A DNA stretch of 20,397 bases from assembly GCA_905214825.1 (NCBI GenBank), contig CAJMNV010000017.1:1-20397 (forward strand), given 5' to 3'. Source of the stretch: an uncultured bacterium (GTDB taxonomy: Bacteria; Bacillota; Clostridia; Lachnospirales; Anaerotignaceae). Position 1 is the stretch's first letter; each line of letters starts with the position of its first letter. Under the pieces are notes generated by a model. The model was not told where the DNA came from and did not search any database. It saw nothing but the letters and a program-made list of their open reading frames with translations. Made by a program: the position numbers and the translations under genes. Below, piece after piece: positions 8,141-16,041 of the stretch.

Positions 8141-8689
8141 ATGAAAAAATTTGTTTGTTCCGTATGTGGTTATGTTCACACTGGTGATGCTGCTCCTGCA
8201 GAATGTCCTGTTTGTCATGTAGGTGCTGACAAATTCGTAGAACAAAAAGAAGGCGAATTGGAATGGGCTGCTGAACATGTAATCGGTGTTGCACAAGGTT
8301 CCAGCCAAGAAATTATGGACGGTTTGAGAGCAAACTTTGAAGGCGAATGCTGTGAAGTTGGTATGTACTTGGCTATGGCAAGAGTTGCTCATAGAGAAGG
8401 TTATCCTGAAGTTGGTTTGTACTATGAAAAAGCTGCTTGGGAAGAAGCTGAACACGCAGCAAAATTTGCTGAATTGTTGGGCGAAGTTGTAACAAACTCC
8501 ACAAAGAAAAACTTGGAATTGCGTATTGATGCTGAAAATGGTGCTTGTGCTGGTAAAGTACAGTTGGCTAAATTGGCAAAACAAGACAACTTGGACGCTA
8601 TCCATGACACAGTACACGAAATGGCTCGTGACGAAGCTAGACACGGTAAAGCATTCTTGGGCTTGTACAACCAGTACTTCAAAGCATAA
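8141..8689 (+). CDS. Reverse rubrerythrin (N-terminal rubredoxin, C-terminal diiron domain)
   Basis: The start at 8141 has a strong AAGGAGG, giving 182 residues. Residues 1-32 form a rubredoxin-like iron site with Cys6, Cys9, Cys22 and Cys25 (CSVCG...CPVC). A ferritin-like four-helix domain follows, with diiron-type glutamates and histidines at FEGECCEVGMY, WEEAEHAAKF and DEARHGKAF. This order is reversed relative to classical rubrerythrin and matches the clostridial reverse rubrerythrins that reduce hydrogen peroxide and oxygen with electrons from NADH via partner proteins. Alanine codons are mostly GCT and leucine almost all TTG, unlike the neighbours, which suggests high expression. It stands alone between two terminators. 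Confidence 0.95.
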   Translation: MKKFVCSVCGYVHTGDAAPAECPVCHVGADKFVEQKEGELEWAAEHVIGVAQGSSQEIMDGLRANFEGECCEVGMYLAMARVAHREGYPEVGLYYEKAAWEEAEHAAKFAELLGEVVTNSTKKNLELRIDAENGACAGKVQLAKLAKQDNLDAIHDTVHEMARDEARHGKAFLGLYNQYFKA

Positions 8690-8732
8690 TTTGACTATCA
8701 AAAATAACACCCTTTCCTTTAAAAGGGTATCT

Positions 8733-8780
8733 AAAAACAGCAGTCACAAAGCATTTTGGCTTGTGGCTGCTGTTTTTTTT
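8733..8780 (+). terminator. Rho-independent terminator after rubrerythrin
   Basis: A long stem pairs AAAACAGCAG...CACAA with TTGTG...CTGCTGTTTT, with one mismatch and one bulged A, and ends in eight T (8773-8780). A weaker ACCCTTT/AAAGGGT hairpin precedes it at 8709-8728. The rest of the gap to the convergent sigE gene holds nothing I recognise. Confidence 0.85.
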
Positions 8781-8869
8781 ATATACAATGTCCCCTGATA
8801 AAACTTAGTATTATTCGTGCTATCGGTATTTGGGTATTTGCTTTATGCTTTCCAAGCCATTTTGCAATG

Positions 8870-9601
8870 TTACATCAATTTATTCATTTCTTTTTGCAAT
8901 CTATTGATAATTTTTTTCTCCAAACGGGAAATATAAGATTGCGAAATCCCCAGTATATCTGCAACTTCTTTTTGTGTTCTTTCCACAGTTTCGGGTTGTA
9001 TGCCAAAACGCATTTGCACAATCTGTCGTTCTCTACCGGAAAGTTTCTCCATCGCCCGAAACAACAGTTCTTTGTTTACTTCATCTTCAATGCTTTTATA
9101 TATCACATCTCCTTCTGTACCCAATATATCCGATAATAACAGTTCGTTTCCCTCCCAATCCACATTCAATGGTTCATCAATGGAAACTTCCGCTTTTGTT
9201 TTACTGTTTCTTCTCAAATACATCAATATTTCATTTTCAATACAACGAGAAGCATATGTTGCCAATTTGATATTTTTATCTGTTTTGAATGTATTGATTG
9301 CTTTAATCAATCCAATCGTACCAATGGAAATCAAATCCTCTACATTGATACCTGTATTTTCAAATTTGCGTGCAATATAAACCACCAATCGCAAATTGCG
9401 TTCAATCAGTATTGATTTCACTTGTGTGTCATCTTCACTGCCTAATTGTTCCAAAAGCACACTTTCTTCTTCTGGTTTCAAAGGAGGTGGAAAAACATCA
9501 CTGCCACCAATATAAAACACACCATTTTTTTGTTTCCATTTTTGCAATGTATTATGCAAACGATATTTCCATAAAAAAAATTGATATTTCCATTGTTTCA
9601 T
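8870..9601 (-). CDS. sigE: Sporulation sigma factor SigE (pro-sigma-E)
   Basis: This 243-residue protein is collinear with Bacillus SigE. Residues 1-29 are a basic, amphipathic pro-sequence (MKQWKYQFFLWKYRLHNTLQ) ending before YIGGSDVFPPPL, where the proprotein is cut in Bacillus. Region 2 follows at about 67-135 (ERNLRLVVYIARKFENTGIN, EDLISIGTIGLIKAINTF, ATYASRCIENEILMYLRR). Region 4 is at about 178-235 with the DNA-binding helix-turn-helix EVADILGISQSYISRLEKK. It directs early mother-cell gene expression after cleavage by SpoIIGA. The ATG overlaps the last base of the spoIIGA stop (TAATG at 9601), so translation is coupled. sigG, the usual next gene, is absent; the convergent rubrerythrin gene follows instead. 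Confidence 0.97.
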   Translation of the reverse strand: MKQWKYQFFLWKYRLHNTLQKWKQKNGVFYIGGSDVFPPPLKPEEESVLLEQLGSEDDTQVKSILIERNLRLVVYIARKFENTGINVEDLISIGTIGLIKAINTFKTDKNIKLATYASRCIENEILMYLRRNSKTKAEVSIDEPLNVDWEGNELLLSDILGTEGDVIYKSIEDEVNKELLFRAMEKLSGRERQIVQMRFGIQPETVERTQKEVADILGISQSYISRLEKKIINRLQKEMNKLM

Positions 9602-10470
9602 TATTTTGCCTCCTCTATAAAAATGGGTGGTATCAGTGCAGTATAGCTGCCTGCAAATGCCTCAAAATACAACCCCACTGCAACATGATTTTGTACCACT
9701 TGTTTTTTTTGTGCATGTGTCAATATGACTTTATCTGCAATAAACAAAGGAATTTTCCCTTTGTTTGTTCCCAAAGCTGAAAATGTTAGCATTTCAAAAT
9801 CTTTATTTTCCGGCGATATGTCTTTTTTCAAAAGCTGTAATGCACATTCTTTGGAAAACAAACCCATACAACTAGAAAATTCTGCCACAATCACAGGTTT
9901 TCCGCTTTTTGTCTGCAATCCATTGCCTGTATCCAAAAATCCTTCTAACTGGCATATTTTCCCTTGTTTTTGTATTTCCACATGACAATACAACGATTGT
10001 TTTGCCCCAAAACGTTCCAAATACCGATGTCCCAAACGCAATATGCCATAAAACAAAATACCGCTCCACAACAACATTTGACTGCTTGTAAATCTATTTC
10101 GTGTCACATAATGCCCTTGCACAAAACAAGAAACCATTTTCTGGCTATCCCATAACGCCAAAAAACCACTCCATAAAAATGAAGCAATCCATACTGCCGC
10201 AAACAATCCCAAAAAATATCGTATACTTTTTGGACAATATGTAATATAAATGCCAACCACCATCAAACCAACAGAGAACAAAATTCCCCCTTTCTCACAT
10301 ATTCCCAAAACCAAACAAACACACCATAGCAAAGAAGATACCATACCACCCAACAACACACGCCACCATTTTGTATGGGCAGAAAATAATTTCCCTGCAA
10401 TCCAAAGTGTAAAACTACTGCATACTCCATTGATCAAAAACAAAATATCTATGTATAATACAGGTTCCAC
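9601..10470 (-). CDS. spoIIGA: Sigma-E processing peptidase SpoIIGA
   Basis: I choose the GTG at 10470 (MEPVLYIDILFLINGVCSSF, 289 residues) because AGGAGGG sits 5 bases upstream and homologues start at this motif; the frame is open further upstream but lacks a ribosome binding site. The N-terminal half has about five membrane helices. The C-terminal half is a retropepsin-like aspartic protease domain with the catalytic motif LDTGN at Asp180, close to Asp183 of the Bacillus protein. SpoIIGA sits in the sporulation septum and removes the SigE pro-sequence when signalled by SpoIIR. It is the first gene of the two-gene operon with sigE and lies downstream of a terminator, so it has its own promoter in the short gap. 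Confidence 0.95.
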   Translation of the reverse strand: MEPVLYIDILFLINGVCSSFTLWIAGKLFSAHTKWWRVLLGGMVSSLLWCVCLVLGICEKGGILFSVGLMVVGIYITYCPKSIRYFLGLFAAVWIASFLWSGFLALWDSQKMVSCFVQGHYVTRNRFTSSQMLLWSGILFYGILRLGHRYLERFGAKQSLYCHVEIQKQGKICQLEGFLDTGNGLQTKSGKPVIVAEFSSCMGLFSKECALQLLKKDISPENKDFEMLTFSALGTNKGKIPLFIADKVILTHAQKKQVVQNHVAVGLYFEAFAGSYTALIPPIFIEEAK

Positions 10471-10540
10471 AATATCCCTCCTGTTTGCTATTATAAAAAA
10501 TTGTTTTGCAAAAACTTGTCGCAACGGCTGAATCATAACC

Positions 10541-10573
10541 AAAAAAAGACCATCAAATATTGACGGTCTTTTT
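10541..10573 (-). terminator. Rho-independent terminator between the split regulator gene and spoIIGA
   Basis: On the reverse strand GACCGTCA pairs with TGATGGTC (one G-U) around ATATT and ends in seven T (10547-10541). The arms are A/T-flanked on both sides. It lies 30 bases past the stop of the regulator fragment and isolates it from spoIIGA. Confidence 0.85.
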
Positions 10574-10602
10574 CCACATTTTTATCTGTTTTTTCTGCAT
10601 AT

Positions 10603-11619
10603 TCATTTTTCTATATCTTGAAACAAAAGCTCTATCCATGTTTTGGGTCTTCCACCCGATATTGCTGTTTCTTTTGCATATACTCTGCCCAACCCTGCCT
10701 GCATAATTTTTTGTATCATTCTGTGTGCAGTTCTGACAGTTACATCTAAACATTCTGCCAATTCGTTTGCATCAAACACAAAGCTTTTTCTTGCTTGTGC
10801 AATCGCTATAATTTTTAACACAGAATTGACACTCAAACCAGTTTTATTTGCCAATTCCTGTATTTTCGGGTCAGAAGAAATTACCTCATACATCAATTTT
10901 GTTTCTTTGCCCATAGGACCTATCAGTGTATCATGCCCATCTATCAAATAAATTTCTTTTTTTGCTTGTTTTAATGTATATTCTAGTGCCTTTCTTGCAT
11001 TCATTTCTGCTTTGTATGCTGTCACACCTGTACCAATGCCAACATTCAACACAATACCTGTTTTTGCAACCTCTCGTTGCAATGCCAATATTTTATTTTC
11101 CTGATATTTATTGCCCACCACACCCGCATTACAAAACACAATATATTCTTGCATACCATAAGCAAACATTGCCCCTTGCACACTTTTGACATATTGTATA
11201 ATCTGTTTTTCAATATCTGCTTTTTTGAGCATACCTGTATAATAACTTTCATCAATCCGTTCATAATTGGTCAACTGCAATATATCTACCGCAATCATAG
11301 CATCTTCTGCCTGATTGAGTGCATATGCACTTTGCAACCGTTCCAAAGCCGCACGCACCATAGCACGTGTAGGTCCCAAATAAATCACATGATATCCTTT
11401 TTGCTGTAATTTTTGATACACCCACATAAATCCTGTCAAAGCAACATTTGTTTTCCCTTCTTCTTGCAGTTTGATATGCCAATCCACATATGCCTGTTCT
11501 TCCACACCCGCTTGAAAACTACAAGAATAAATATTTCTTGCCAAAATTTGAAATGCGTCCAACAAATCTGCAATCACTTGATTTTCCACTACGTCAATGC
11601 TAAATGCGTCCAACTCCAT
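10603..11619 (-). CDS. C-terminal part of a split regulator: GGDEF-like domain plus HTH
   Basis: From the ATG at 11619 the frame encodes 338 residues. Residues about 130-235 resemble a degenerate GGDEF / GTP-cyclohydrolase-III-like fold (VGIGTGVTAYKAEMNARKAL, then EIYLIDGHDTLIGPMG) without a GGDEF catalytic motif. Residues about 250-335 contain helix-turn-helix-like stretches (IQELANKTGLSVNSVLKIIA; ANELAECLDVTVRTAHRMIQ) and end RPKTWIELLFQDIEK. This looks like a ligand-controlled transcription factor. The ATG has no ribosome binding site and lies next to an 11-A run shared with the end of the N-terminal fragment in another frame. Removing one A joins both into a 433-residue protein. Most likely this is one gene disrupted, phase-variable or expressed by slippage. 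It follows the M20/DUF5058 operon and may regulate it. Confidence 0.7.
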   Translation of the reverse strand: MELDAFSIDVVENQVIADLLDAFQILARNIYSCSFQAGVEEQAYVDWHIKLQEEGKTNVALTGFMWVYQKLQQKGYHVIYLGPTRAMVRAALERLQSAYALNQAEDAMIAVDILQLTNYERIDESYYTGMLKKADIEKQIIQYVKSVQGAMFAYGMQEYIVFCNAGVVGNKYQENKILALQREVAKTGIVLNVGIGTGVTAYKAEMNARKALEYTLKQAKKEIYLIDGHDTLIGPMGKETKLMYEVISSDPKIQELANKTGLSVNSVLKIIAIAQARKSFVFDANELAECLDVTVRTAHRMIQKIMQAGLGRVYAKETAISGGRPKTWIELLFQDIEK

Positions 11620-11905
11620 ATTTTTTTTTTTGCATTTCCAAAAAAGCACTTGACATACTAATAATGGATTTTTCCACAGATGTATGTGGTTTTTGCAAAT
11701 CATAATGTTCTTTTACATAGCTTTCTATGGCACAGCCTGTAAACAATATGGCATCACACTCTTTTTCACATGCTGCAATCACTTCCACACAATCTTTGAC
11801 TTGTTCTCTTGTAAATATCTGCATTTGTGTTTTATCATCAATTTCATACAAACTTTTTGCAATCATATCAGAAGGGGCTTTTGGCCCTATAATTCCTAAT
11901 TTCAT
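11600..11905 (-). CDS. N-terminal part of the split regulator (sensor-like domain)
   Basis: This fragment has the good start: ATG at 11905 with AAAGGAA upstream, encoding MKLGIIGPKAPSDMIAKSLY and then 101 residues in total. It shows an alpha/beta pattern (MKLGIIGP, TQMQIFT, CDAILFTGCAIESYVKE) somewhat like PrpR_N-type ligand-sensing domains; this family assignment is weak. After SAFLEMQKKK it leaves the original frame at 11 consecutive A and stops after six more codons. The protein sense resumes in the +1 frame as MELDAFSIDVVENQVI. The two fragments overlap by 20 bases and complement each other, which is the signature of a one-base indel in a homopolymer rather than of two genes. Confidence 0.7.
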   Translation of the reverse strand: MKLGIIGPKAPSDMIAKSLYEIDDKTQMQIFTREQVKDCVEVIAACEKECDAILFTGCAIESYVKEHYDLQKPHTSVEKSIISMSSAFLEMQKKKYGVGRI

Positions 11906-11945
11906 ATTTATTTCCTTTCTATCATCATCACACAAATCTATTTTT

Positions 11946-11974
11946 ATGATAACATTTGCATATCATTTGCACAA
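11946..11974 (-). promoter_or_regulatory. Putative promoter of the split regulator with an 11-bp-period direct repeat
   Basis: On the reverse strand TTGTGC (11974-11969) and TATCAT (11951-11946) are 17 bases apart. Two copies of TGCAAATG (plus-strand CATTTGCA at 11953-11960 and 11964-11971) are spaced 11 bases start to start, filling the spacer. Sites on the same face of the helix inside a promoter suggest an operator, perhaps for autoregulation. The -35 is weak (3 of 6). Confidence 0.45.
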
Positions 11975-11996
11975 GAATGAAATATTTGTACTACAC

Positions 11997-12037
11997 AAAA
12001 AGAAGTATCCAGATATACACTCTGCATACTTCTTTTT
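11997..12037 (-). terminator. Rho-independent terminator of the M20/DUF5058 operon
   Basis: Arms 11997-12013 and 12021-12037 form a 17-bp stem with one mismatch (core AGAAGTAT / ATACTTCT) and a 7-base loop, A/T-flanked on both sides. It starts 4 bases past the stop of the amidohydrolase gene. It separates the operon from the downstream regulator gene. Confidence 0.92.
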
Positions 12038-12041
12038 GACA

Positions 12042-13382
12042 TTATATTTTTTGTGAACCATCAAAATAAATTGTGCCTGTATGTTCTTTCATAAATTGCA
12101 AATAACTTTCTTTTGTAAAACTTGGTTCAAAATTATCTTTGATTTCTATTGCTTTTTCTGCATTTTCATACAACAAGTCAATCACAGTTGCTGCCAGCAT
12201 TTTTGCAGGCAGTATATACGCTTTGTCTGTATCTGCAACTTGATATTCTTTTGCATGTAAACCACCTGTCACACCACTTGCCCAAATATGCATACAAGGT
12301 TTCATCTGTGAAATATCACCCAAATCCGTAGAGCCTGCGGTTTCATATCGTTCCACAAAACCATTTTCGTCCACACCTGCCAATGCAATCATATTTTGGC
12401 GATACAATGCAGAAAGATTGCGGTCTGTTTTCATGGGCATATACCCCATTTTTTCACGGATTTCCACTTTGCCTCCCAAAGCCAAAGCTGCCGCTTTCAA
12501 TGCTCTATTCACTTTTTCAGAGGCATCTATCATCGCTTCTACACAAAATGCACGTACCATAATTTGCATTTCTACTTTTGCAGGAACTACATTCACCAAT
12601 TCTCCGCCTTTTGTAATGATAGCACTTACACGCACTTTATCTTCATCTTTGAATGTTTCTCTTTGTGCATGTATGTTGTTTAGTGCCAATTCTGCCATAT
12701 TCAATGCATTGATACCTTCAAATGGTGCAAAACCTGCGTGTGATGCTTCTCCCAAAAAAGAAACGGTTTTTGTAATAAATCCGTTACAATCTGTATTGAT
12801 AATGCAAGCCTTTTTGGTGTCTTCCATTTCCATCATATGGCATTGCAACACCATATCTATGTTATCAAATCCGCCTCTTTTGACATATTCTTGTTTGCCA
12901 CCATAAAAAGAAATTTTACCATCTGCAATCAAACCGTCACGATATGCATAATCCACACATTCTTCTGCGGGAATGGCAATAAATTCCACATTTCCTGCCA
13001 GTTCTTTCCACACACCGGACTTTATCAAACCAACTGCACAACCATATATATTTGCCAACTGCACATTATGCCCGCAAGCATGTACATTGCCTTCTGCGTT
13101 GCTGTCTTTATGGTCTGCACATACCACACAATCCAGTTCTCCAATGACACCCACAGTCAAACCATCTTTTTTATCCATATATGCTTTACAACCTGTGTAA
13201 GCAATTTCTGTTTCCAAATGCATACCCAATGTCTGAAATGCTTCTGTGATTGTTTGTGTTGTTTGAAATTCTTTGTAACCCAATTCCGGGTTTTTATAAA
13301 TCTGCTCCCCAACTGCTTTGATATTTTCACATTCTGCGTCAATGGCTTCCATACATCTGCGTTTTAATGCTTCTTTGTTCAT
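12042..13382 (-). CDS. M20-family amidohydrolase, AbgB-like
   Basis: This 446-residue protein has M20D metallo-aminoacylase features. GELDCVV is at about 81-87, the metal-binding HACGHN motif has Cys103 and His105, PAEE has Glu140-Glu141, His182 follows, and a late His lies in GGLHAKEY. The N-terminal ENIKAVGEQIYKNPELGYKE is typical of the family. GHN instead of GHD and the GSTDLGDIS motif point to the AbgB branch, whose known member hydrolyses p-aminobenzoyl-glutamate with AbgA. It probably removes an amino acid from an amide or small peptide in the cytoplasm. The start has AGAGGAG upstream. It is the last gene of the operon, 13 bases after the PepT-like gene. The natural substrate is unknown. 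Confidence 0.9.
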   Translation of the reverse strand: MNKEALKRRCMEAIDAECENIKAVGEQIYKNPELGYKEFQTTQTITEAFQTLGMHLETEIAYTGCKAYMDKKDGLTVGVIGELDCVVCADHKDSNAEGNVHACGHNVQLANIYGCAVGLIKSGVWKELAGNVEFIAIPAEECVDYAYRDGLIADGKISFYGGKQEYVKRGGFDNIDMVLQCHMMEMEDTKKACIINTDCNGFITKTVSFLGEASHAGFAPFEGINALNMAELALNNIHAQRETFKDEDKVRVSAIITKGGELVNVVPAKVEMQIMVRAFCVEAMIDASEKVNRALKAAALALGGKVEIREKMGYMPMKTDRNLSALYRQNMIALAGVDENGFVERYETAGSTDLGDISQMKPCMHIWASGVTGGLHAKEYQVADTDKAYILPAKMLAATVIDLLYENAEKAIEIKDNFEPSFTKESYLQFMKEHTGTIYFDGSQKI

Positions 13383-13395
13383 CGTTTTTCTCCTC

Positions 13396-14505
13396 TTATT
13401 CCACAGACATCATATGTCTTATTACTTTGGTTGCTTTATACACTTCGTCCATATCCAATGATTCGTTCACTGTATGCACATCTCTCATGCCCAAGCCCAA
13501 AATCACACTACGGTATCCATGTCCAGCCAACACATTGGCATCACTGCCGCCGCCAATCACCATCAAGTCAGGTGTAATGCCTTGTGCTTCCATCGCTTTT
13601 TTGGTTTCTTGCACCAACGCACAACCCAAATCCAAAGACAATGTTGGATAAGCCAATTCATGAGAAAATGTATAATTTGCTCCCATTTCCTCTGCCGCTT
13701 GTTGACAACATTGTTCCATATGTTGCACTTCTGCCGTCAATTTTTCCATAGAATGAGAACGAATTTCTGCTGTAAATGTCACTGCATCTGTCACAATATT
13801 GGTTGCTGTACCACCTTCAATATGTCCAATATTGGAAGTTGTTTCTTTGTCAATACGTCCAATATGCATATTAGCAATGGCTTTTGAGGCGGCAACAATG
13901 GCATTGATACCTTTTTCCGGTTCAATCCCTGCATGTGCTTTTTTTCCATGAAATGTAATGGAAATTGCCTTCATTGCAGGTGCTTTGTATGCAATCACAC
14001 CTGTGTCACCAGTTGCATCAGCAAGCACCAAATCTTTACAAGGCAACATATTCAAATCCATATGCTTTGTACCCAGCATACTCATTTCTTCTGATATCGT
14101 AAATAGCAAATAAATATCACGATGTGTTGCACCTGTTTCCAGAATGTCTTCTACAGCTTCCAATATTGCCGCAATCCCTGCTTTGTCATCTCCGCCCAAT
14201 GTGGTTGTGCCATCGGTACGGATAATAGAACCGTCTATCACTGCCTTAACATCTTTACAAGGTTCGATTTGGTCCATATGTGCCCCAAAACCCAATGCCA
14301 TTTTTGTTTTGTCACCAGGGATATATGCCACAATGTTTCTGCCGTTTCCACCATATTCTGCCCCTGCATTGTCAGATTGATAAGAAATATTTCTTTCTTT
14401 CAACCAGTTTTCCAACCAATCTGCCATTTCTTTTTCGCCTTTTGAAGGGCTATAAATTTGTATCATTTCTAAAAATGTGTTTTGCAATCTTTCTCTTGAC
14501 AACAT
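13396..14505 (-). CDS. M20-family metallopeptidase, PepT-like
   Basis: I take the ATG at 14505 (MLSRERLQNTFLEMIQIYSP, 369 residues) with a GGGAG upstream; the open frame reaches further back into the gap but without a start signal. Dinuclear-zinc residues are visible: His76 and Asp78 (GAHMDQ), Asp106-Asp107 (GGDDKAG), Glu139-Glu140 (ISEEMS), Asp163 (LADATGD) and His344 (RDVHTVNE). The dimerisation 'lid' domain lies between about 175 and 290. The length and motifs fit the PepT/YqjE-like M20 exopeptidases, which release amino acids from short peptides. It lies between the membrane pair and the AbgB-like enzyme, so the four genes likely import and cleave one class of compound. Confidence 0.9.
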   Translation of the reverse strand: MLSRERLQNTFLEMIQIYSPSKGEKEMADWLENWLKERNISYQSDNAGAEYGGNGRNIVAYIPGDKTKMALGFGAHMDQIEPCKDVKAVIDGSIIRTDGTTTLGGDDKAGIAAILEAVEDILETGATHRDIYLLFTISEEMSMLGTKHMDLNMLPCKDLVLADATGDTGVIAYKAPAMKAISITFHGKKAHAGIEPEKGINAIVAASKAIANMHIGRIDKETTSNIGHIEGGTATNIVTDAVTFTAEIRSHSMEKLTAEVQHMEQCCQQAAEEMGANYTFSHELAYPTLSLDLGCALVQETKKAMEAQGITPDLMVIGGGSDANVLAGHGYRSVILGLGMRDVHTVNESLDMDEVYKATKVIRHMMSVE

Positions 14506-14533
14506 ATTTGTTCCACTCCCATCAAATATTCCA

Positions 14534-15235
14534 TCAATCTTCCACCAATTCTTTTTTATACAACAATTTTCCTGCAAAAATAGAACCAAACACTGCCACC
14601 AATATCACTGCATAAGATGGTGTGCCTGGCAAGAATGCCAAGAAGCCATTTTTCAACAGCCAGTTCATACCAAAAGCAATCACAACTGCAATCACTGCCA
14701 ATTTTGGTCTTGCAATCGCAAACTGTCCAAATACCGCACCATATAACGCAGGCAATAAGAAATTCAATGCATTTTGTACGCCAACAGGTAAAATTGCCAA
14801 TATCGCATTACCGCCTACAGCCCCCACTGTCAAAATCACAATATTCACCAATATGGAAACTGCAATCCCAATGGTAGAAATCACAGAGCCTTTTTCTGTA
14901 CCCATTTCTACGCCTGCTGCTTCTTGTGCCACAGAAGCACAAGGCACTCTCATATTTGATGTGTTACCAGACAAAAATGTCAAATATGTGCCTGGAATAC
15001 CCAAAATTGGGAAATAAGAAATTGGTTCCACCACATAAAATGCACCACTGACACTAATTTGTGAAATTGTACCTGCAATAATTGCAGAAATGGGCGGCAT
15101 ATAGCCGTATATGCCGGAAACCACCAATGCAGGCCCAAAACATAATAAAATACCCAACAACATTGTCAACTTCCCCCATTTGATAATACTGGGGATATAT
15201 GTTTTTGTATAATAATTTTGTTGATTGTTTTCCAC
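14534..15235 (-). CDS. Multi-pass membrane protein, partner of the DUF5058 protein
   Basis: This 233-residue protein has about six or seven membrane helices after a short polar N-terminus (MENNQQNYYTKTYIPSIIKW). Notable conserved-looking segments are GIYGYMPPISAIIAGTISQI, ILGIPGTYLTFLSGNTSNMR and VPCASVAQEAAGVEMGTEKG, the last being a polar stretch between helices that could contact substrate. I do not know a characterised homologue; similar proteins are sometimes labelled mechanosensitive-channel-like, which I would not trust. It starts 17 bases after the DUF5058 gene and is followed by two M20 hydrolases. A two-component carrier for peptides or acylated amino acids is the most economical reading, but this is inference. 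Confidence 0.8.
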   Translation of the reverse strand: MENNQQNYYTKTYIPSIIKWGKLTMLLGILLCFGPALVVSGIYGYMPPISAIIAGTISQISVSGAFYVVEPISYFPILGIPGTYLTFLSGNTSNMRVPCASVAQEAAGVEMGTEKGSVISTIGIAVSILVNIVILTVGAVGGNAILAILPVGVQNALNFLLPALYGAVFGQFAIARPKLAVIAVVIAFGMNWLLKNGFLAFLPGTPSYAVILVAVFGSIFAGKLLYKKELVED

Positions 15236-15252
15236 TGTTTATTCCTCCTTGT

Positions 15253-15987
15253 TTATACTGCGATATTCCAAATGTGACCAACAAACATACCTGTAAACAT
15301 TGCAATGGCAAATGCCCATTCACGCAACCATGCAATCCCTTTATCTTTTGAAAGTTTTGTAAGCCCCATCATCAAAAAGCAACCCACAATCGTTGCAATG
15401 GCAGGTGCACCACCAAAAGCAAAATTACCTTCTGCGGAAAAAAAGTTACCACTTGCCAAATTTGCAAATGCCCCCAGCATTGCCCCTGCGGAAATGATAG
15501 GCACCATTTTTGCATTGCCTTTTGACATCAAATTGTTTACTTTGTTCATTTTATCTGTAAACAAAAATGTGAATATCAACCAGCCCAAAGAACCGCAAAT
15601 CATAACCCAAACACCGCAAGCAAAAGCGATTGGTGTCAAATTTTCCAAAGTCGTACCCATTGCTTGTGCACCAAAACCTGCTGCCATCGCTTCATAATTG
15701 ACAGAGCCGATAAAAGACAAACGCATCCAAGAAATGGGAGCCCCCATAGATACAATCAAAGAAATCATTGTTACCAAAATAACAATAGATGGTCCAATAG
15801 AAGCGATTGCACTACTTTTGATTGCTTGATTGACTTGTTCTTTTTTGATACCCAACTCTTTTGCAGCAACCAATGATTTTCTAAAAAATAATACCGATTG
15901 AAATACAACCACAGCCACCGCCAAACCTGCTGCCAGCCACATCAAGGGGCTGTTTGCCAAATCCAAATAATTTACATTTTCATTCAT
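15253..15987 (-). CDS. DUF5058-family membrane protein
   Basis: This 244-residue protein begins MNENVNYLDLANSPLMWLAA, the typical start of the DUF5058 family, with GGAGAAAGAAC in front of the ATG. About six membrane helices are visible. Family-like segments are SAIASIGPSIVILVTMISLI, MGAPISWMRLSFIGSVNYE, GFGAQAMGTTLENLTPIAFA and ISAGAMLGAFANLASGNFF. No biochemical function is established for the family to my knowledge. It is the first gene of a four-gene operon with another membrane protein and two M20 metallohydrolases, behind the promoter at 16042-16071. A role as a permease subunit is inferred from this context. Confidence 0.85.
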   Translation of the reverse strand: MNENVNYLDLANSPLMWLAAGLAVAVVVFQSVLFFRKSLVAAKELGIKKEQVNQAIKSSAIASIGPSIVILVTMISLIVSMGAPISWMRLSFIGSVNYEAMAAGFGAQAMGTTLENLTPIAFACGVWVMICGSLGWLIFTFLFTDKMNKVNNLMSKGNAKMVPIISAGAMLGAFANLASGNFFSAEGNFAFGGAPAIATIVGCFLMMGLTKLSKDKGIAWLREWAFAIAMFTGMFVGHIWNIAV

Positions 15988-16041
15988 GTTCTTTCTCCTT
16001 CTTTTTTAATTTTAGACATGACTTTAATTAGTCTTTAATAA

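Noticed and set aside
8105..8710. Long reverse-strand open frame opposite rubrerythrin
   Set aside because: It mirrors a highly biased coding sequence, has no ribosome binding site and gives a Cys/Phe/Val-rich nonsense protein; the plus strand has full rubrerythrin motifs.
10553..10753. Reverse-strand 66-codon ORF near the regulator's 3' end
   Set aside because: It is a shifted frame of the HTH region and runs into the terminator; the regulator frame has clear domain sense.
12837..13367. 176-codon plus-strand open frame opposite the AbgB-like amidohydrolase
   Set aside because: Cys/Phe/His-rich shadow of a clear M20 protein with metal-ligand motifs on the other strand.
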